Shown here: piece by piece, positions 1 to 7,069 of the stretch
Layout of the letters: each line of letters starts with the position of its first letter
How positions within the stretch are numbered: the first letter of the stretch is position 1
From: a virus
DNA length: 23,360 bases
Virus record (IMG/VR): IMGVR_UViG_3300043446_000660
Span: 1-23,360 of that record
Reading direction: 5' to 3' (one strand)
Made by a program: the position numbers and the translations under genes
Notes under the pieces: model-generated
Database searches by the model: none
The model's input: only the letters and a program-made list of their open reading frames with translations
What the model was told of the DNA's origin: nothing

Positions 1-313
1 GGGCATAGACTTCAATCGGAAACGATTCTTCTTGATAGAACTTCGCTCGATGGGCCCAATGTTTATAGCAATAGTTGACGTAGGATTTTTGATGGGCGTC
101 GTCAATCAGATCCATGACATACACCACTTTCTTGCTGGCATGAAGCCGCAGTCCGCGACCAATACTCTGTAACACGCGATAGCGGCTTTTAGAGGGAGAG
201 GCAAAGACCACATGATGCAGTTTACGAATGTTTACACCCGTGCTGAACGTGCCATACGACGCAATCAAAATCGCGTCTTTCACGGTCTCCGATTCAATCT
301 TCACGGGTTTCAT
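1..313 (-). CDS. uvsW: UvsW-like helicase, C-terminal fragment (partial)
   Basis: This is the second half of a T4 UvsW-type superfamily 2 helicase, which unwinds branched DNA such as R-loops and stalled forks during phage recombination and late replication. Translating the minus strand from the ATG at 313 gives a protein starting MKPVKIESETVKD. It then carries the motif V region (ILIASYGTFSTGVNIRKLHH) and the motif VI arginine finger (VLQSIGRGLRLH), followed by VVYVMDLIDD. Both motifs are typical of the second RecA-like domain. The frame stays open to the window edge, so the C-terminus is missing. The first RecA domain, with Walker A and DECH box, is in a separate gene at 1286-2623. An in-frame stop lies shortly upstream, and the ATG has its own Shine-Dalgarno (GAGGTG, about 8 nt away), so this fragment appears to be translated on its own. 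Confidence 0.85.
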   Translation of the reverse strand, partial: MKPVKIESETVKDAILIASYGTFSTGVNIRKLHHVVFASPSKSRYRVLQSIGRGLRLHASKKVVYVMDLIDDAHQKSYVNYCYKHWAHRAKFYQEESFPIEVYA

Positions 314-354
314 ATGCGACACCTCGGCTTACTCATACAATAGGTAGTATATCA

Positions 355-361
355 TATTTAG
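355..361 (-). promoter_or_regulatory. Putative late promoter CTAAATA (uvsW C-part)
   Basis: The minus strand reads GTACTAAATATG here, resembling the T4 late promoter core TATAAATA. It lies just after the terminator of the 269-aa structural gene and about 42 nt before the ATG at 313. The promoter role is inferred from position and from recurrence of the motif at other gene boundaries. Confidence 0.5.
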
Positions 362-364
362 TAC

Positions 365-395
365 AATAAAAAAGGGAGAGCATTGCTGCTCTCCC
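365..395 (-). terminator. Rho-independent terminator after 269-aa structural gene
   Basis: On the minus strand a perfect 8-bp stem (GGGAGAGC / GCTCTCCC) with loop AGCAAT is followed by TTTTTTATT. It lies 24 nt past the stop codon of the 419-1228 gene. The same hexaloop AGCAAT occurs in the terminator after the capsid gene. Confidence 0.9.
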
Positions 396-418
396 TCAGT
401 ATTCGCGAATCCCGATTA

Positions 419-1228
419 TTACTCAGGAAGCACGGTGTCGTCGCTGGCGTCGCTGCTAATAAATTTACCAGCCACCAATGTCTCATATTGCGTGCGATTG
501 CCGACTTTCTTTCGCAGCACCCATCCCGCGTGAGTGATACCGCCCTGCTCGGACCGCAGCGTTGCGGCACCCGTCGCACCCGTGCCACCCGCACCCCCGA
601 AGGTCACGGTCGGCACTGCCGTATAACCAGAACCATTCGCGGTCACGGTCACACCATTGACACCGTACGACAAGTTTACACGCAAACTCGTACCGTTACC
701 ACCGGTGGGCGTGTTGTTTGCCAGCGTCGGAAGCGCGGTATACGAACCCGCCACGTTAATCGATAAGGTAAGCGCACCACCTGACGCATTGACGGTCAGT
801 ACGTTAATTTTCGCGACGGTGCCTGCGGTTCCGCCCGCGACGGTCACCACATCACCTGCGGCGTAATCTTGACCACCAGCACCAGTACCGCCACCAAGCG
901 TTACCGAGACCACCTTCGCCGTTGCTGTCGCAGTCGCACCGGACGCGCCCTGACCACCACCCGAAAAACTCACCGTGGGGCGCACGGTGAAGCCCGAGCC
1001 TGCGGTCGAAACGGTCACACTCGCAACCTGACCGACTACTGCGTCAGCCATTTCTGCGGTGGACACACCATAGGTACCGACCGTTGCACCCGTAATATAG
1101 GCACCAGAAGTGGTGTTATTAAACAATGCGTTTGCTTCGAGACGGGTCGAAGGCTTGTTAACCTGTGCAGGTGCCCAAATCGGCGAATCCTGCTTACGGT
1201 CTACCTTACCCCATTGACTTTGTGCCAT
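419..1228 (-). CDS. Virion structural protein with glycine-rich beta repeats
   Basis: The 269-aa protein is probably a virion component. Its ends (MAQSQWGKVDRKQDSPIWAP, and ITHAGWVLRKK...TQYETLVAG at about 231-254) resemble a conserved structural protein of cyanophage-type T4-like phages; this is family recall, not a search. Between about residues 66 and 223 lie Gly/Thr/Val-rich beta repeats with the recurring signature GSGFTVRPTVSFSGGG / GSGYTAVPTVTFGGAGG, common in phage fibre and decoration proteins. The ATG at 1228 has an upstream AAAGGA. The gene is a self-contained unit: a CTAAATA motif at 1287-1293 precedes it and a strong terminator at 365-395 follows. It sits between the two halves of uvsW and therefore looks like an inserted cassette. 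Its place in the virion cannot be told from sequence. Confidence 0.75.
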   Translation of the reverse strand: MAQSQWGKVDRKQDSPIWAPAQVNKPSTRLEANALFNNTTSGAYITGATVGTYGVSTAEMADAVVGQVASVTVSTAGSGFTVRPTVSFSGGGQGASGATATATAKVVSVTLGGGTGAGGQDYAAGDVVTVAGGTAGTVAKINVLTVNASGGALTLSINVAGSYTALPTLANNTPTGGNGTSLRVNLSYGVNGVTVTANGSGYTAVPTVTFGGAGGTGATGAATLRSEQGGITHAGWVLRKKVGNRTQYETLVAGKFISSDASDDTVLPE

Positions 1229-1285
1229 GTTCGTGTCCTTTTCTAGTGAACGTTAAAGAAACTGTTGGGTTTCCCTGCCCTATTT

Positions 1286-2623
1286 CTATTTAGACATTTT
1301 CAACACGCCACTATTGGTGCGGCACCACTGATCATCCACGTCATCATCCACCGAAATGTCCTTGGCGAGTTTCCGGTGACCATTAGAGAGCGGAACCCAT
1401 TCGTCGGGTAAGCACCGCACCTGAAGGTCGCCAAAGTCCAGCACAAGGTGTTCTGAGCGTTCTAGCAACGCACGGACGCGCTCTCGCTGCTCCGCGTCGA
1501 TGTCTCCGCTCACAAAGTATATAGGTCGATGTTTGCCAAGTTTTTCACGAATGGCGTCATACAGGGGAATCCCATGCTTTTCGACAAACTGATACAGAAT
1601 GAGTACGTTATTCGACAACTGTGAGACAAATTCGACCAGCCACTCCATACGGCCGGGGTGCTGTACCAAATAGTCCAGTTCTTCGTGATAACTACGCTTG
1701 TGTTCCTTAAGCATCCACTTATCATGTTTACTATATTGAAGAAAGTGCGCTTGGACGGTAATAGGAGTGAGGTGTCCTTGTGTTTGCAGGTCAGCGGTGC
1801 GAGCGACCTGATACGATGGGCCAAAGACGCCCTCCACCATGAGTTTGTTGGACTTCGCATCATCGAGGGTGCCCGTCACCCCAATGCGCACCGCACAGTT
1901 CGGCACCTTCTCCATGATGCCACGCAGCGACTCCGCTTTATACAAATGACATTCGTCGCCCAGCACGGTGGTGTAGCGGTCGAACCAGTCTTCGGGTTGC
2001 TTGAAGATTGACTGCCATGTGCTGACGACGATTGGCTTATCGGTGTCTTTCTTCACACCCCCACGAATGGAATGTACCGATTGTTCCACGTTGGTCCACC
2101 CATATTCTCGCCAATCTTCCACCATCTGTGAGACGAGTGAGATGGTCGGGACGATGAGCAGTACCGGCCCGTGCGACATACGCGCTCGCACGAGATAATA
2201 CAGAATCAAACTCTTTCCAGACGCCGTGGGAGAAATAAGCACACAGCGTTGACGATGCAGACCGTGAGTGATTGCCTCTTCCTGATATGACCGAATCTCA
2301 AATGGAATGGGGTGCTGTTTGATAATTGCGGCGGTGTCGAGCCCCGACCATGCGCCCGTGGTGATGGGTGTGCGGTTCTCTACGGTGTAGCCGCGGTTCT
2401 TCGCCCAGCGTTCAATTTTTGCGGTCAAGCCGGCGTAGATGGTTTTCGTCACGCGATTGAATAAGCGAATCTTTCCATCCCAGTTGCGCTTGCGATAGAT
2501 GGACATATATTGCGCCCCAGGCACCACGAACGAGAACTCATCCGAGAGTTCACGCTCGATGGCTTCGTCGGACCAAATATGAATGAACGCATGATTCAAG
2601 GGTGCAAGGATAATATCCGCCAT
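1286..2623 (-). CDS. uvsW: UvsW-like helicase, N-terminal fragment with intein-like tail
   Basis: The 445-aa protein carries the UvsW N-terminal DNA-binding region (about 1-85), then a RecA-like ATPase domain. Walker A is SPTASGKS at 131-138, the DECH box is at 223-226, and motif III GVTGTL is at 248-253. The second RecA domain begins (LILYQF, YFVSGDIDAEQR) but homology stops near residue 391 (ALLERSE), just before motif V. Motifs V and VI are in the separate gene at 1-313, whose start (IESETVKDAILIASYG) picks up at about the same point. The last 50 or so residues are unrelated to UvsW. They contain CLPDEWVPLSNG at 404-415 and KLAKDISVDDDV at 418-429, similar in pattern to the N-terminal block of inteins and Hint domains. 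Alone the fragment should bind ATP but lacks the arginine finger. The start follows the glycosyltransferase stop by one base. Confidence 0.85.
   Translation of the reverse strand: MADIILAPLNHAFIHIWSDEAIERELSDEFSFVVPGAQYMSIYRKRNWDGKIRLFNRVTKTIYAGLTAKIERWAKNRGYTVENRTPITTGAWSGLDTAAIIKQHPIPFEIRSYQEEAITHGLHRQRCVLISPTASGKSLILYYLVRARMSHGPVLLIVPTISLVSQMVEDWREYGWTNVEQSVHSIRGGVKKDTDKPIVVSTWQSIFKQPEDWFDRYTTVLGDECHLYKAESLRGIMEKVPNCAVRIGVTGTLDDAKSNKLMVEGVFGPSYQVARTADLQTQGHLTPITVQAHFLQYSKHDKWMLKEHKRSYHEELDYLVQHPGRMEWLVEFVSQLSNNVLILYQFVEKHGIPLYDAIREKLGKHRPIYFVSGDIDAEQRERVRALLERSEHLVLDFGDLQVRCLPDEWVPLSNGHRKLAKDISVDDDVDDQWCRTNSGVLKMSK
1287..1293 (-). promoter_or_regulatory. Putative late promoter CTAAATA (269-aa structural gene)
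   Basis: The minus strand reads TGTCTAAATAGA. The motif overlaps the stop codon of the upstream uvsW N-part and lies about 59 nt before the ATG at 1228. The final codons of the helicase fragment (Met-Ser-Lys-stop) are formed partly by this motif, as expected if a promoter-bearing cassette defined the new end of the gene. Confidence 0.5.
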
Positions 2624-2624
2624 G

Positions 2625-3953
2625 CTAGTCTACCCACTGATAGATCGTGTCACGTCCTGTCGTATCGAAAATGTTTGGATGCCGAAGCAACGCACGTCGG
2701 TATGGCGTCCACGCAATTCCTCTCCCCCAATTCAACGATTTAATCATCGCGGCTTTAGTGACCGAAGAATTAGCGCGAATGTAATGCTCCAGTTGTGCCG
2801 TCATGCTGGATTCTCGTGTGGGAAGCGTAGAGACCAATCGATCAATATCCGCGCTAATCTGCTCTGCGCGAACGGTCGTCGTCAATTGCCGCGCACGGGT
2901 CAGACCGTGAGTCGCCTGTGTATTCCGATACGTCACATCATCGAGATAGCGATTGATCAGCACCAACGCCTCTGACCAATCGGTAAAGGTATCCGCACCG
3001 GGATGGAGTTCCTGATAATAGTCTGCATCATAGAAAATATACGGACACCCATTCATCAGACCATCCGTCGCGGCAATACTCCATCCTTCATACGTCTGTC
3101 GTGGCGCAATCCCCACCCGGCACTGACGCAGCATCTTATAATACGCCGCTTTATCCAATTTAGTATTCACCATCCACGGCTCGGGACAACTATCTGCCAG
3201 AGGCACCCACACCGTGAAATCCTGTCGCTGCTTGCGCAGTTCCCGCATGGCGCGAAGGAACGCCGGGTAATCCTTATACGGGTCAGGTCGATGATTAAAG
3301 ACAATCACCGGATCGGATTCCTCCTCAATCGAGGACACAATCTGCGACGGGGACACACCGGGAGAGGACACCTGAAGAATCTGGTCAAGTCTATTACAGA
3401 TTTTCTTCGAGAAGAGCGCGGACGCATTGGCCAGCACCAACTGTTTCTGGGCTTCGGTATTCACGTAGCACAGTTGCATGTCCAGCAATCCACTCAGGTT
3501 CTCACGGAAACTCGCACCTTCCCACGAGGCCGTCTGTGGCAGGTCAAACCAATGCGCATACCCAAAGAACGCCGGGCGATGGTGCGTCAGGTTCATCATC
3601 GTGGCATACAACGCATGAGTCGCTTCAGGGAGATGATGAAATACTAAATCGAAATCGTTGGCATGAGAGAGTAATTTTTTTGCCAACAACACATCAAAAT
3701 GCACCCGCATCGCCGGGGCATGAGTCGGTAGCGGCCAGTTAACCTGTTCCACATTGGGGAACTCTAAAGATTTTACCGACTCTGGGAGCCAAAGTGTAAA
3801 AAACAAATCATCTCGGAGCGTATTCAGTTCCGCAATAGTTGTAGACAGATACTGGACAAACGAATCCTTTTCGATATCTTTACGGTATGTAAGATTTGGA
3901 TAAACGAGGGCCCGTATCATTTTGCGCGGGGTCTGCGGCATCACATCAAACAT
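2625..3953 (-). CDS. GT-B family glycosyltransferase
   Basis: This 442-aa protein looks like a GT-B fold glycosyltransferase (GT4-like), which moves a sugar from a nucleotide-sugar donor to an unknown acceptor. The second Rossmann domain is the clearest part: VIVFNHRPDPYKDYPAFLRA (about 216-235), then a short conserved block YEGWSIAATDGLMNGCPYIF (288-307), which resembles the donor-binding acidic loop of GT4 enzymes. The N-terminal half is weakly conserved. A C-terminal extension (about 383-442) is predicted helical and ends IYQWVD; it may be an added binding domain. The ATG at 3953 has GGAG 7 nt upstream and overlaps the end of uvsY. It sits in the uvsY-uvsW recombination block. Possible acceptors are modified phage DNA, as with T4 alpha- and beta-glucosyltransferases, or a virion or host glycan; sequence alone does not decide. 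Confidence 0.75.
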   Translation of the reverse strand: MFDVMPQTPRKMIRALVYPNLTYRKDIEKDSFVQYLSTTIAELNTLRDDLFFTLWLPESVKSLEFPNVEQVNWPLPTHAPAMRVHFDVLLAKKLLSHANDFDLVFHHLPEATHALYATMMNLTHHRPAFFGYAHWFDLPQTASWEGASFRENLSGLLDMQLCYVNTEAQKQLVLANASALFSKKICNRLDQILQVSSPGVSPSQIVSSIEEESDPVIVFNHRPDPYKDYPAFLRAMRELRKQRQDFTVWVPLADSCPEPWMVNTKLDKAAYYKMLRQCRVGIAPRQTYEGWSIAATDGLMNGCPYIFYDADYYQELHPGADTFTDWSEALVLINRYLDDVTYRNTQATHGLTRARQLTTTVRAEQISADIDRLVSTLPTRESSMTAQLEHYIRANSSVTKAAMIKSLNWGRGIAWTPYRRALLRHPNIFDTTGRDTIYQWVD

Positions 3954-3955
3954 GC

Positions 3956-4390
3956 TTAGGCTCCTTGCGAGAATTTCAAATAATCAATATACGAACGAAT
4001 GAGATACCCGCGACCGTTGATATGCTTAATCGCATCCTCAATAAACTTGAGTTTGGTTTCTTGAACTTCTAATTTGCCAGCATAAGGCAATAAGTCGGTA
4101 TCACTACTCAAATATCCATCAACCTCAGACCTGACGATGCGCAGATGCTGTGGCGGCCAGCCACGCTTCTCGCGTTCCGTCTCATCGAGCCGTCCGACAT
4201 ACCATTCAAACTTGGCACGACGCAATTCATCATGCTCCTGTTTAATCAGCACGTAGCGTTGACGTTCGTCCGTATAATAGCGCCACCATTTCGCATGGAG
4301 CAGTGGCACATCACGAATGGCTTTGTCGGGGCGATCGAGGGACAAGTCTTGGTCTTTTGCCCATTCGGTGTGTAATGTCTCTAGTGTCAT
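3956..4390 (-). CDS. uvsY: UvsY-like recombination mediator
   Basis: The 144-aa protein matches T4 UvsY in size (137 aa) and in its C-terminal pattern: AIKHINGRGYLIRSYIDYLK here against the T4 AIKSRGFAIKHI segment. The middle (LLHAKWWRYYTDERQRYVLI and KFEWYVGR) also fits the charged helical UvsY core. In T4, UvsY helps load UvsX recombinase on ssDNA coated with gp32. A GTG at 4399 would add three residues, but the ATG at 4390 is preferred; neither has a strong Shine-Dalgarno. The gene starts 20 nt after the stop of the preceding gene and almost touches the glycosyltransferase. Its neighbourhood with uvsW parallels T4. Confidence 0.85.
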   Translation of the reverse strand: MTLETLHTEWAKDQDLSLDRPDKAIRDVPLLHAKWWRYYTDERQRYVLIKQEHDELRRAKFEWYVGRLDETEREKRGWPPQHLRIVRSEVDGYLSSDTDLLPYAGKLEVQETKLKFIEDAIKHINGRGYLIRSYIDYLKFSQGA

Positions 4391-4410
4391 CGTGACCACT
4401 AGTATATCAT

Positions 4411-4980
4411 CTATCGACGCACTTCCACGATGGAATAATACGCATATTCAAACGTGGCTTGGCAGGTCAATGGGGTGATGGGATCAATTGAAGTCGTAGC
4501 AAATTGAATTTGCCCCAATGACGTGATATACACATCATGGAACACGAACCGCAAGAGTGGAATCTTAGCGGCGTTGATGATGGTCAACCCTGCTGTCGTG
4601 CGTCCCGCTTTGTCCAGTCGGGCTGCCGGCTTTTCGGGATAGACAAAGTTAATTTGCGATTCCACAAAATCAGCGGTCGTCACACTGCGATCCGGCCCAC
4701 CCACCATGCCATACATCCATGAATAGAGTTCGCGCCACGCACGAAACTCTTCATCCACCAAAAACGAAATAGTGAGCGGGTCATACGTGAGACGGTCAGG
4801 AAGATGTTTGGTATTGATGCCAGGGGTATTTACCGTCGCCGTCCGTGCGGTCACGGCGGGAAGGTTCACTTCTTGAATGGTGAACGTGGTCATCGGCAGT
4901 CGAGCAAACTGCATGACGTGGCTAACAGAGTCAGCCGGAAACAGATTGAATGTATCGGACGGAATGGAAATAGTGCTCAT
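4411..4980 (-). CDS. Tail-tube-fold-like virion protein
   Basis: This 189-aa protein starts MSTISIPSDTFNLFPADSV. The central block (LTYDPLTISFLVDEEFRAW, then LYSWMYGM) recalls gp19/gp54-type tail tube and tube-initiator proteins, where a beta-sandwich ends with a conserved Trp-rich helix. The rest (ISHV..., PLTCQATFEYAYYSIVEV at the C-terminus) is also strand-rich and matches how tube proteins end. An upstream in-frame start at 5049 is rejected because it lies beyond a terminator hairpin (4997-5027). The chosen ATG has no Shine-Dalgarno but sits 6 nt after a CTAAATA motif, so its transcript may be leaderless. The gene follows the capsid block and precedes uvsY. The exact role (tail completion, tube initiator or vertex component) is unknown. 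Confidence 0.6.
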   Translation of the reverse strand: MSTISIPSDTFNLFPADSVSHVMQFARLPMTTFTIQEVNLPAVTARTATVNTPGINTKHLPDRLTYDPLTISFLVDEEFRAWRELYSWMYGMVGGPDRSVTTADFVESQINFVYPEKPAARLDKAGRTTAGLTIINAAKIPLLRFVFHDVYITSLGQIQFATTSIDPITPLTCQATFEYAYYSIVEVRR

Positions 4981-4985
4981 AGCAG

Positions 4986-4992
4986 TATTTAG
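4986..4992 (-). promoter_or_regulatory. Putative late promoter CTAAATA (tube-like gene)
   Basis: The minus strand reads TTCCTAAATACTGCTATG. The motif directly follows the T-tract of the terminator at 4997-5027, and its last base is 6 nt from the ATG at 4980. If it acts like a T4 late promoter, transcription would start at or next to the start codon. Confidence 0.5.
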
Positions 4993-4996
4993 GAAA

Positions 4997-5027
4997 TAAA
5001 AAAGGAGGCGAGTATTATCCCACCTCC
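4997..5027 (-). terminator. Rho-independent terminator after membrane-protein gene
   Basis: On the minus strand GGAGGTG pairs with CGCCTCC (one G-T wobble) around a loop of about 10 nt, followed by TTTTTTATTT. It separates the 5068-5583 gene from the tube-like gene. Confidence 0.8.
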
Positions 5028-5067
5028 TCGTATGTATTACTGTTATCATATCTCTGTATAATGATTA

Positions 5068-5583
5068 CTATGCGGCTTCTTTCCGTGCGACGATATCCTT
5101 TAACGCAATTACCATTTTTGCGGCTTCGTCTTGAGATTGCGGCGAACTCAAATCCATTGAGGACAATCGATTAGAGTATCGAGTGACCATAGATTTGCCT
5201 CTTGCACCAAGTGAATTATACACACGTTGTGCGGCGGCTTTCACACGCTGAATTTCTTCGGGAGACAATTCTTTCTTCGTGTTATAGATTTGTTGCGCCT
5301 TTTTAATTTCTCTAATCATCTCAGATATCAGCATCGGTACATCGCCCATAAACCCTAGTATTGCAGCAATAGGACGAAGTACCGTTGCGGTGGCCAACCA
5401 CACAAAAAATACCACCACTACAATCAGCACTCCAGAAATATACCCCGCCAAATATTTACAAAATTCCCATGATAACCGAGAAAAGGTGCCTTCCATCAAT
5501 ATCTGTTGTTCGGTTAATTGTTGCGGATCGTGCGCGTGGGTTTTCGCATCCGCTATAAACGATCTCCAATTGGTATGTGACAT
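5068..5583 (-). CDS. Small membrane protein, possible prohead-protease substrate
   Basis: No family is recognised with certainty. The 171-aa protein has a polar N-terminus, a long hydrophobic stretch at about 44-78 (YISGVLIVVVVFFVWLATAT, then a second patch ILGFMGDVPML) that could span the membrane once or as a hairpin, and a charged helical C-terminus. At residues 28-32 the sequence ILMEG fits the T4 prohead-protease consensus (I/L-x-E followed by G/A), cutting between Glu31 and Gly32. The gene immediately follows the capsid gene. Together these suggest an internal head protein or inner membrane-associated assembly factor whose N-terminal peptide is removed during maturation; this is inference. 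The ATG has AAGGAG about 8 nt upstream. It is transcribed separately from gp23 because a terminator lies between them. Confidence 0.6.
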   Translation of the reverse strand: MSHTNWRSFIADAKTHAHDPQQLTEQQILMEGTFSRLSWEFCKYLAGYISGVLIVVVVFFVWLATATVLRPIAAILGFMGDVPMLISEMIREIKKAQQIYNTKKELSPEEIQRVKAAAQRVYNSLGARGKSMVTRYSNRLSSMDLSSPQSQDEAAKMVIALKDIVARKEAA

Positions 5584-5601
5584 ACAAGTACTCCTTAGTC
5601 G

Positions 5602-5608
5602 TATTTAA
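5602..5608 (-). promoter_or_regulatory. Putative late promoter TTAAATA (membrane-protein gene)
   Basis: The minus strand reads TTTTTAAATACGAC. The motif merges with the T-tract of the capsid terminator and lies 19 nt before the ATG at 5583. It is a one-base variant of the CTAAATA seen at other gene boundaries. Confidence 0.35.
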
Positions 5609-5638
5609 AAAGAAAGGGGCAGGATTGCTCCTGCCCCT
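5606..5638 (-). terminator. Rho-independent terminator after gp23
   Basis: On the minus strand the stem GGGGCAGG / CCTGCCCC (8 bp, extendable by one A-T pair) with loop AGCAAT is followed by TTTCTTTTT. It lies 33 nt past the stop of the capsid gene, as expected for a very highly expressed late gene. Confidence 0.9.
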
Positions 5639-5671
5639 CTCTCAGTCGTTCTTGTCACAATCGCCGACCTA

Positions 5672-7018
5672 TTAGAACAGGTTGGCGACCTTGACCTTGC
5701 GGTAGTACTGGTTCACATCCGCTTCGATGGAACCATTCGACTGACCCGCCGTGCCCTTCGAGAACGGGTTCGAGACCAGCGCGTAGCGGGTCTTGAAGCC
5801 AATCTTCGGGACAAAGCTGTTCGGGTCAACCGCACGATACATCTGGAGCGGCACGTACGGGCAGTAGAACAGACCCGCATCGTAGGGTGACGAACCCTTG
5901 TAACCAACCACGAAGTATTCGGCCGCTGCACCAATCGGAGCATACGGATCGACGAACACCTTGTAGCGTCCCATCAAGGTACCAGCAAACGTGTTGCCCG
6001 TGTCATCCACGGCCAAGTCCGCTTGCATCGCGGGGGTGTAGTCGAGCACACCAGCCGCCACCAACGCTGACGCAACGTCAGACGAGGTGATGATGATGTT
6101 ACCACGGCCACGACGTGTCTGCTTCGCAATCGCGTTCGCTTCGCGCTCGATCTGGAAGAACAGACCCTTGAACTTCTCCACCGACCAACGACCGTTACTA
6201 TCCACATCGAGGTCGAAGGTGCCCGGAGCAGCCGTCTGAGCCGCACCGTTCGCCGCCGAGTAACCGATACTACGCACCACTTCACGGTTGACTTCCGCGA
6301 GGATTTCAGCCGAGAGAATGTTTGCGAGTTCCGACTCCGCGTCGAGGTTGTGGATCGCCTTCAAGTCCTGCGCAATTTCCACCGAGTATTCGGCCTTGAG
6401 CGCACGGGTCACTGCGGTCGCAGTTACCTTCTCAATGCTGAATGCCATCTGCGGAATTGCGTTGGTCGCTTCAAGACCGCCGGTGCTGTTCGCAACACCA
6501 AGCGATTCACCAAACGCCGTGTTGGCACCCGTCGAGGTACCGAACGACGCCGAGAACGGGTTGGCGTTCGCACTGTGCGTACCACCCTGACCCACAGCGG
6601 ACCATGCGGTGTTCGCTTCCTGATACAGTGCTTCGTCGCCGCTCTGCGAGCCGTACCGTGAACGCATTGCGAAGATGAGACCCGTGGGACCAGACATCGG
6701 CTGGACACCGCAGACATCATACGCAATCAGGTTCGGCATCGAACGACGCACGAGGGCGATGAGGATCGGATCGAAACCCGCGACAGGGCCCGTGGCCGTT
6801 GCCGTGGAACCGAAACCACCCGTGCCTGCTGCCATCGTCGGAACCGACTCGGTGAGGAGGTCCCCATTGATACCAGCCGCCTTGCGGGCTTCGCGCTCTT
6901 GGTTTTCAAGCACGATGGCCGTCACAGCGCGACGGTACTCGTCCTTGATCTTGGGCATACCCTGATGGTCGAGCAGGGGTGCCCACTTCTTCTCTAATTG
7001 ACCCTTAAGAATGGACAT
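5672..7018 (-). CDS. 23: Major capsid protein gp23
   Basis: The 448-aa protein is the T4 gp23-type HK97-fold major capsid protein, forming the head hexamers. Typical family blocks are SILKGQLEKKWAPLLDHQG at the N-terminus, then DPILIALVRRSMPNLIAYDV with VQPMSGPTGLIFAMRSRYGS (about 82-122), and the C-terminal SLFYCPYVP-like segment (AGLFYCPYVPLQMYRAVDP). T4 gp23 has 521 aa, so this is at the shorter cyanophage-like size. The prohead protease gp21 should remove an N-terminal propeptide; LLTE at 54-57 followed by Ser58 is a candidate cut site, though Ser at P1' is less usual than Ala. The gene follows gp22 by 51 nt and has its own AGGAG ribosome site and a strong terminator. Confidence 0.97.
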   Translation of the reverse strand: MSILKGQLEKKWAPLLDHQGMPKIKDEYRRAVTAIVLENQEREARKAAGINGDLLTESVPTMAAGTGGFGSTATATGPVAGFDPILIALVRRSMPNLIAYDVCGVQPMSGPTGLIFAMRSRYGSQSGDEALYQEANTAWSAVGQGGTHSANANPFSASFGTSTGANTAFGESLGVANSTGGLEATNAIPQMAFSIEKVTATAVTRALKAEYSVEIAQDLKAIHNLDAESELANILSAEILAEVNREVVRSIGYSAANGAAQTAAPGTFDLDVDSNGRWSVEKFKGLFFQIEREANAIAKQTRRGRGNIIITSSDVASALVAAGVLDYTPAMQADLAVDDTGNTFAGTLMGRYKVFVDPYAPIGAAAEYFVVGYKGSSPYDAGLFYCPYVPLQMYRAVDPNSFVPKIGFKTRYALVSNPFSKGTAGQSNGSIEADVNQYYRKVKVANLF

Positions 7019-7069
7019 GTCTAACTTCTCCTAGTAAGTAAATAAACTAACGGTTAATGAACTGAGCGT

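Noticed and set aside
287-1453. Simple frameshift as the cause of the split uvsW
   Set aside because: Neither alternative frame after ALLERSE yields the motif V sequence, and over 1 kb with a complete gene separates the fragments.
3003-3647. Plus-strand open frame of 214 aa
   Set aside because: It lies entirely within the glycosyltransferase gene, has no recognisable motif, and all supported genes are on the minus strand.
4981-5049. Extended N-terminus for the tube-like protein
   Set aside because: The added residues would be encoded by the terminator hairpin and T-tract and are unlike any tube protein start.
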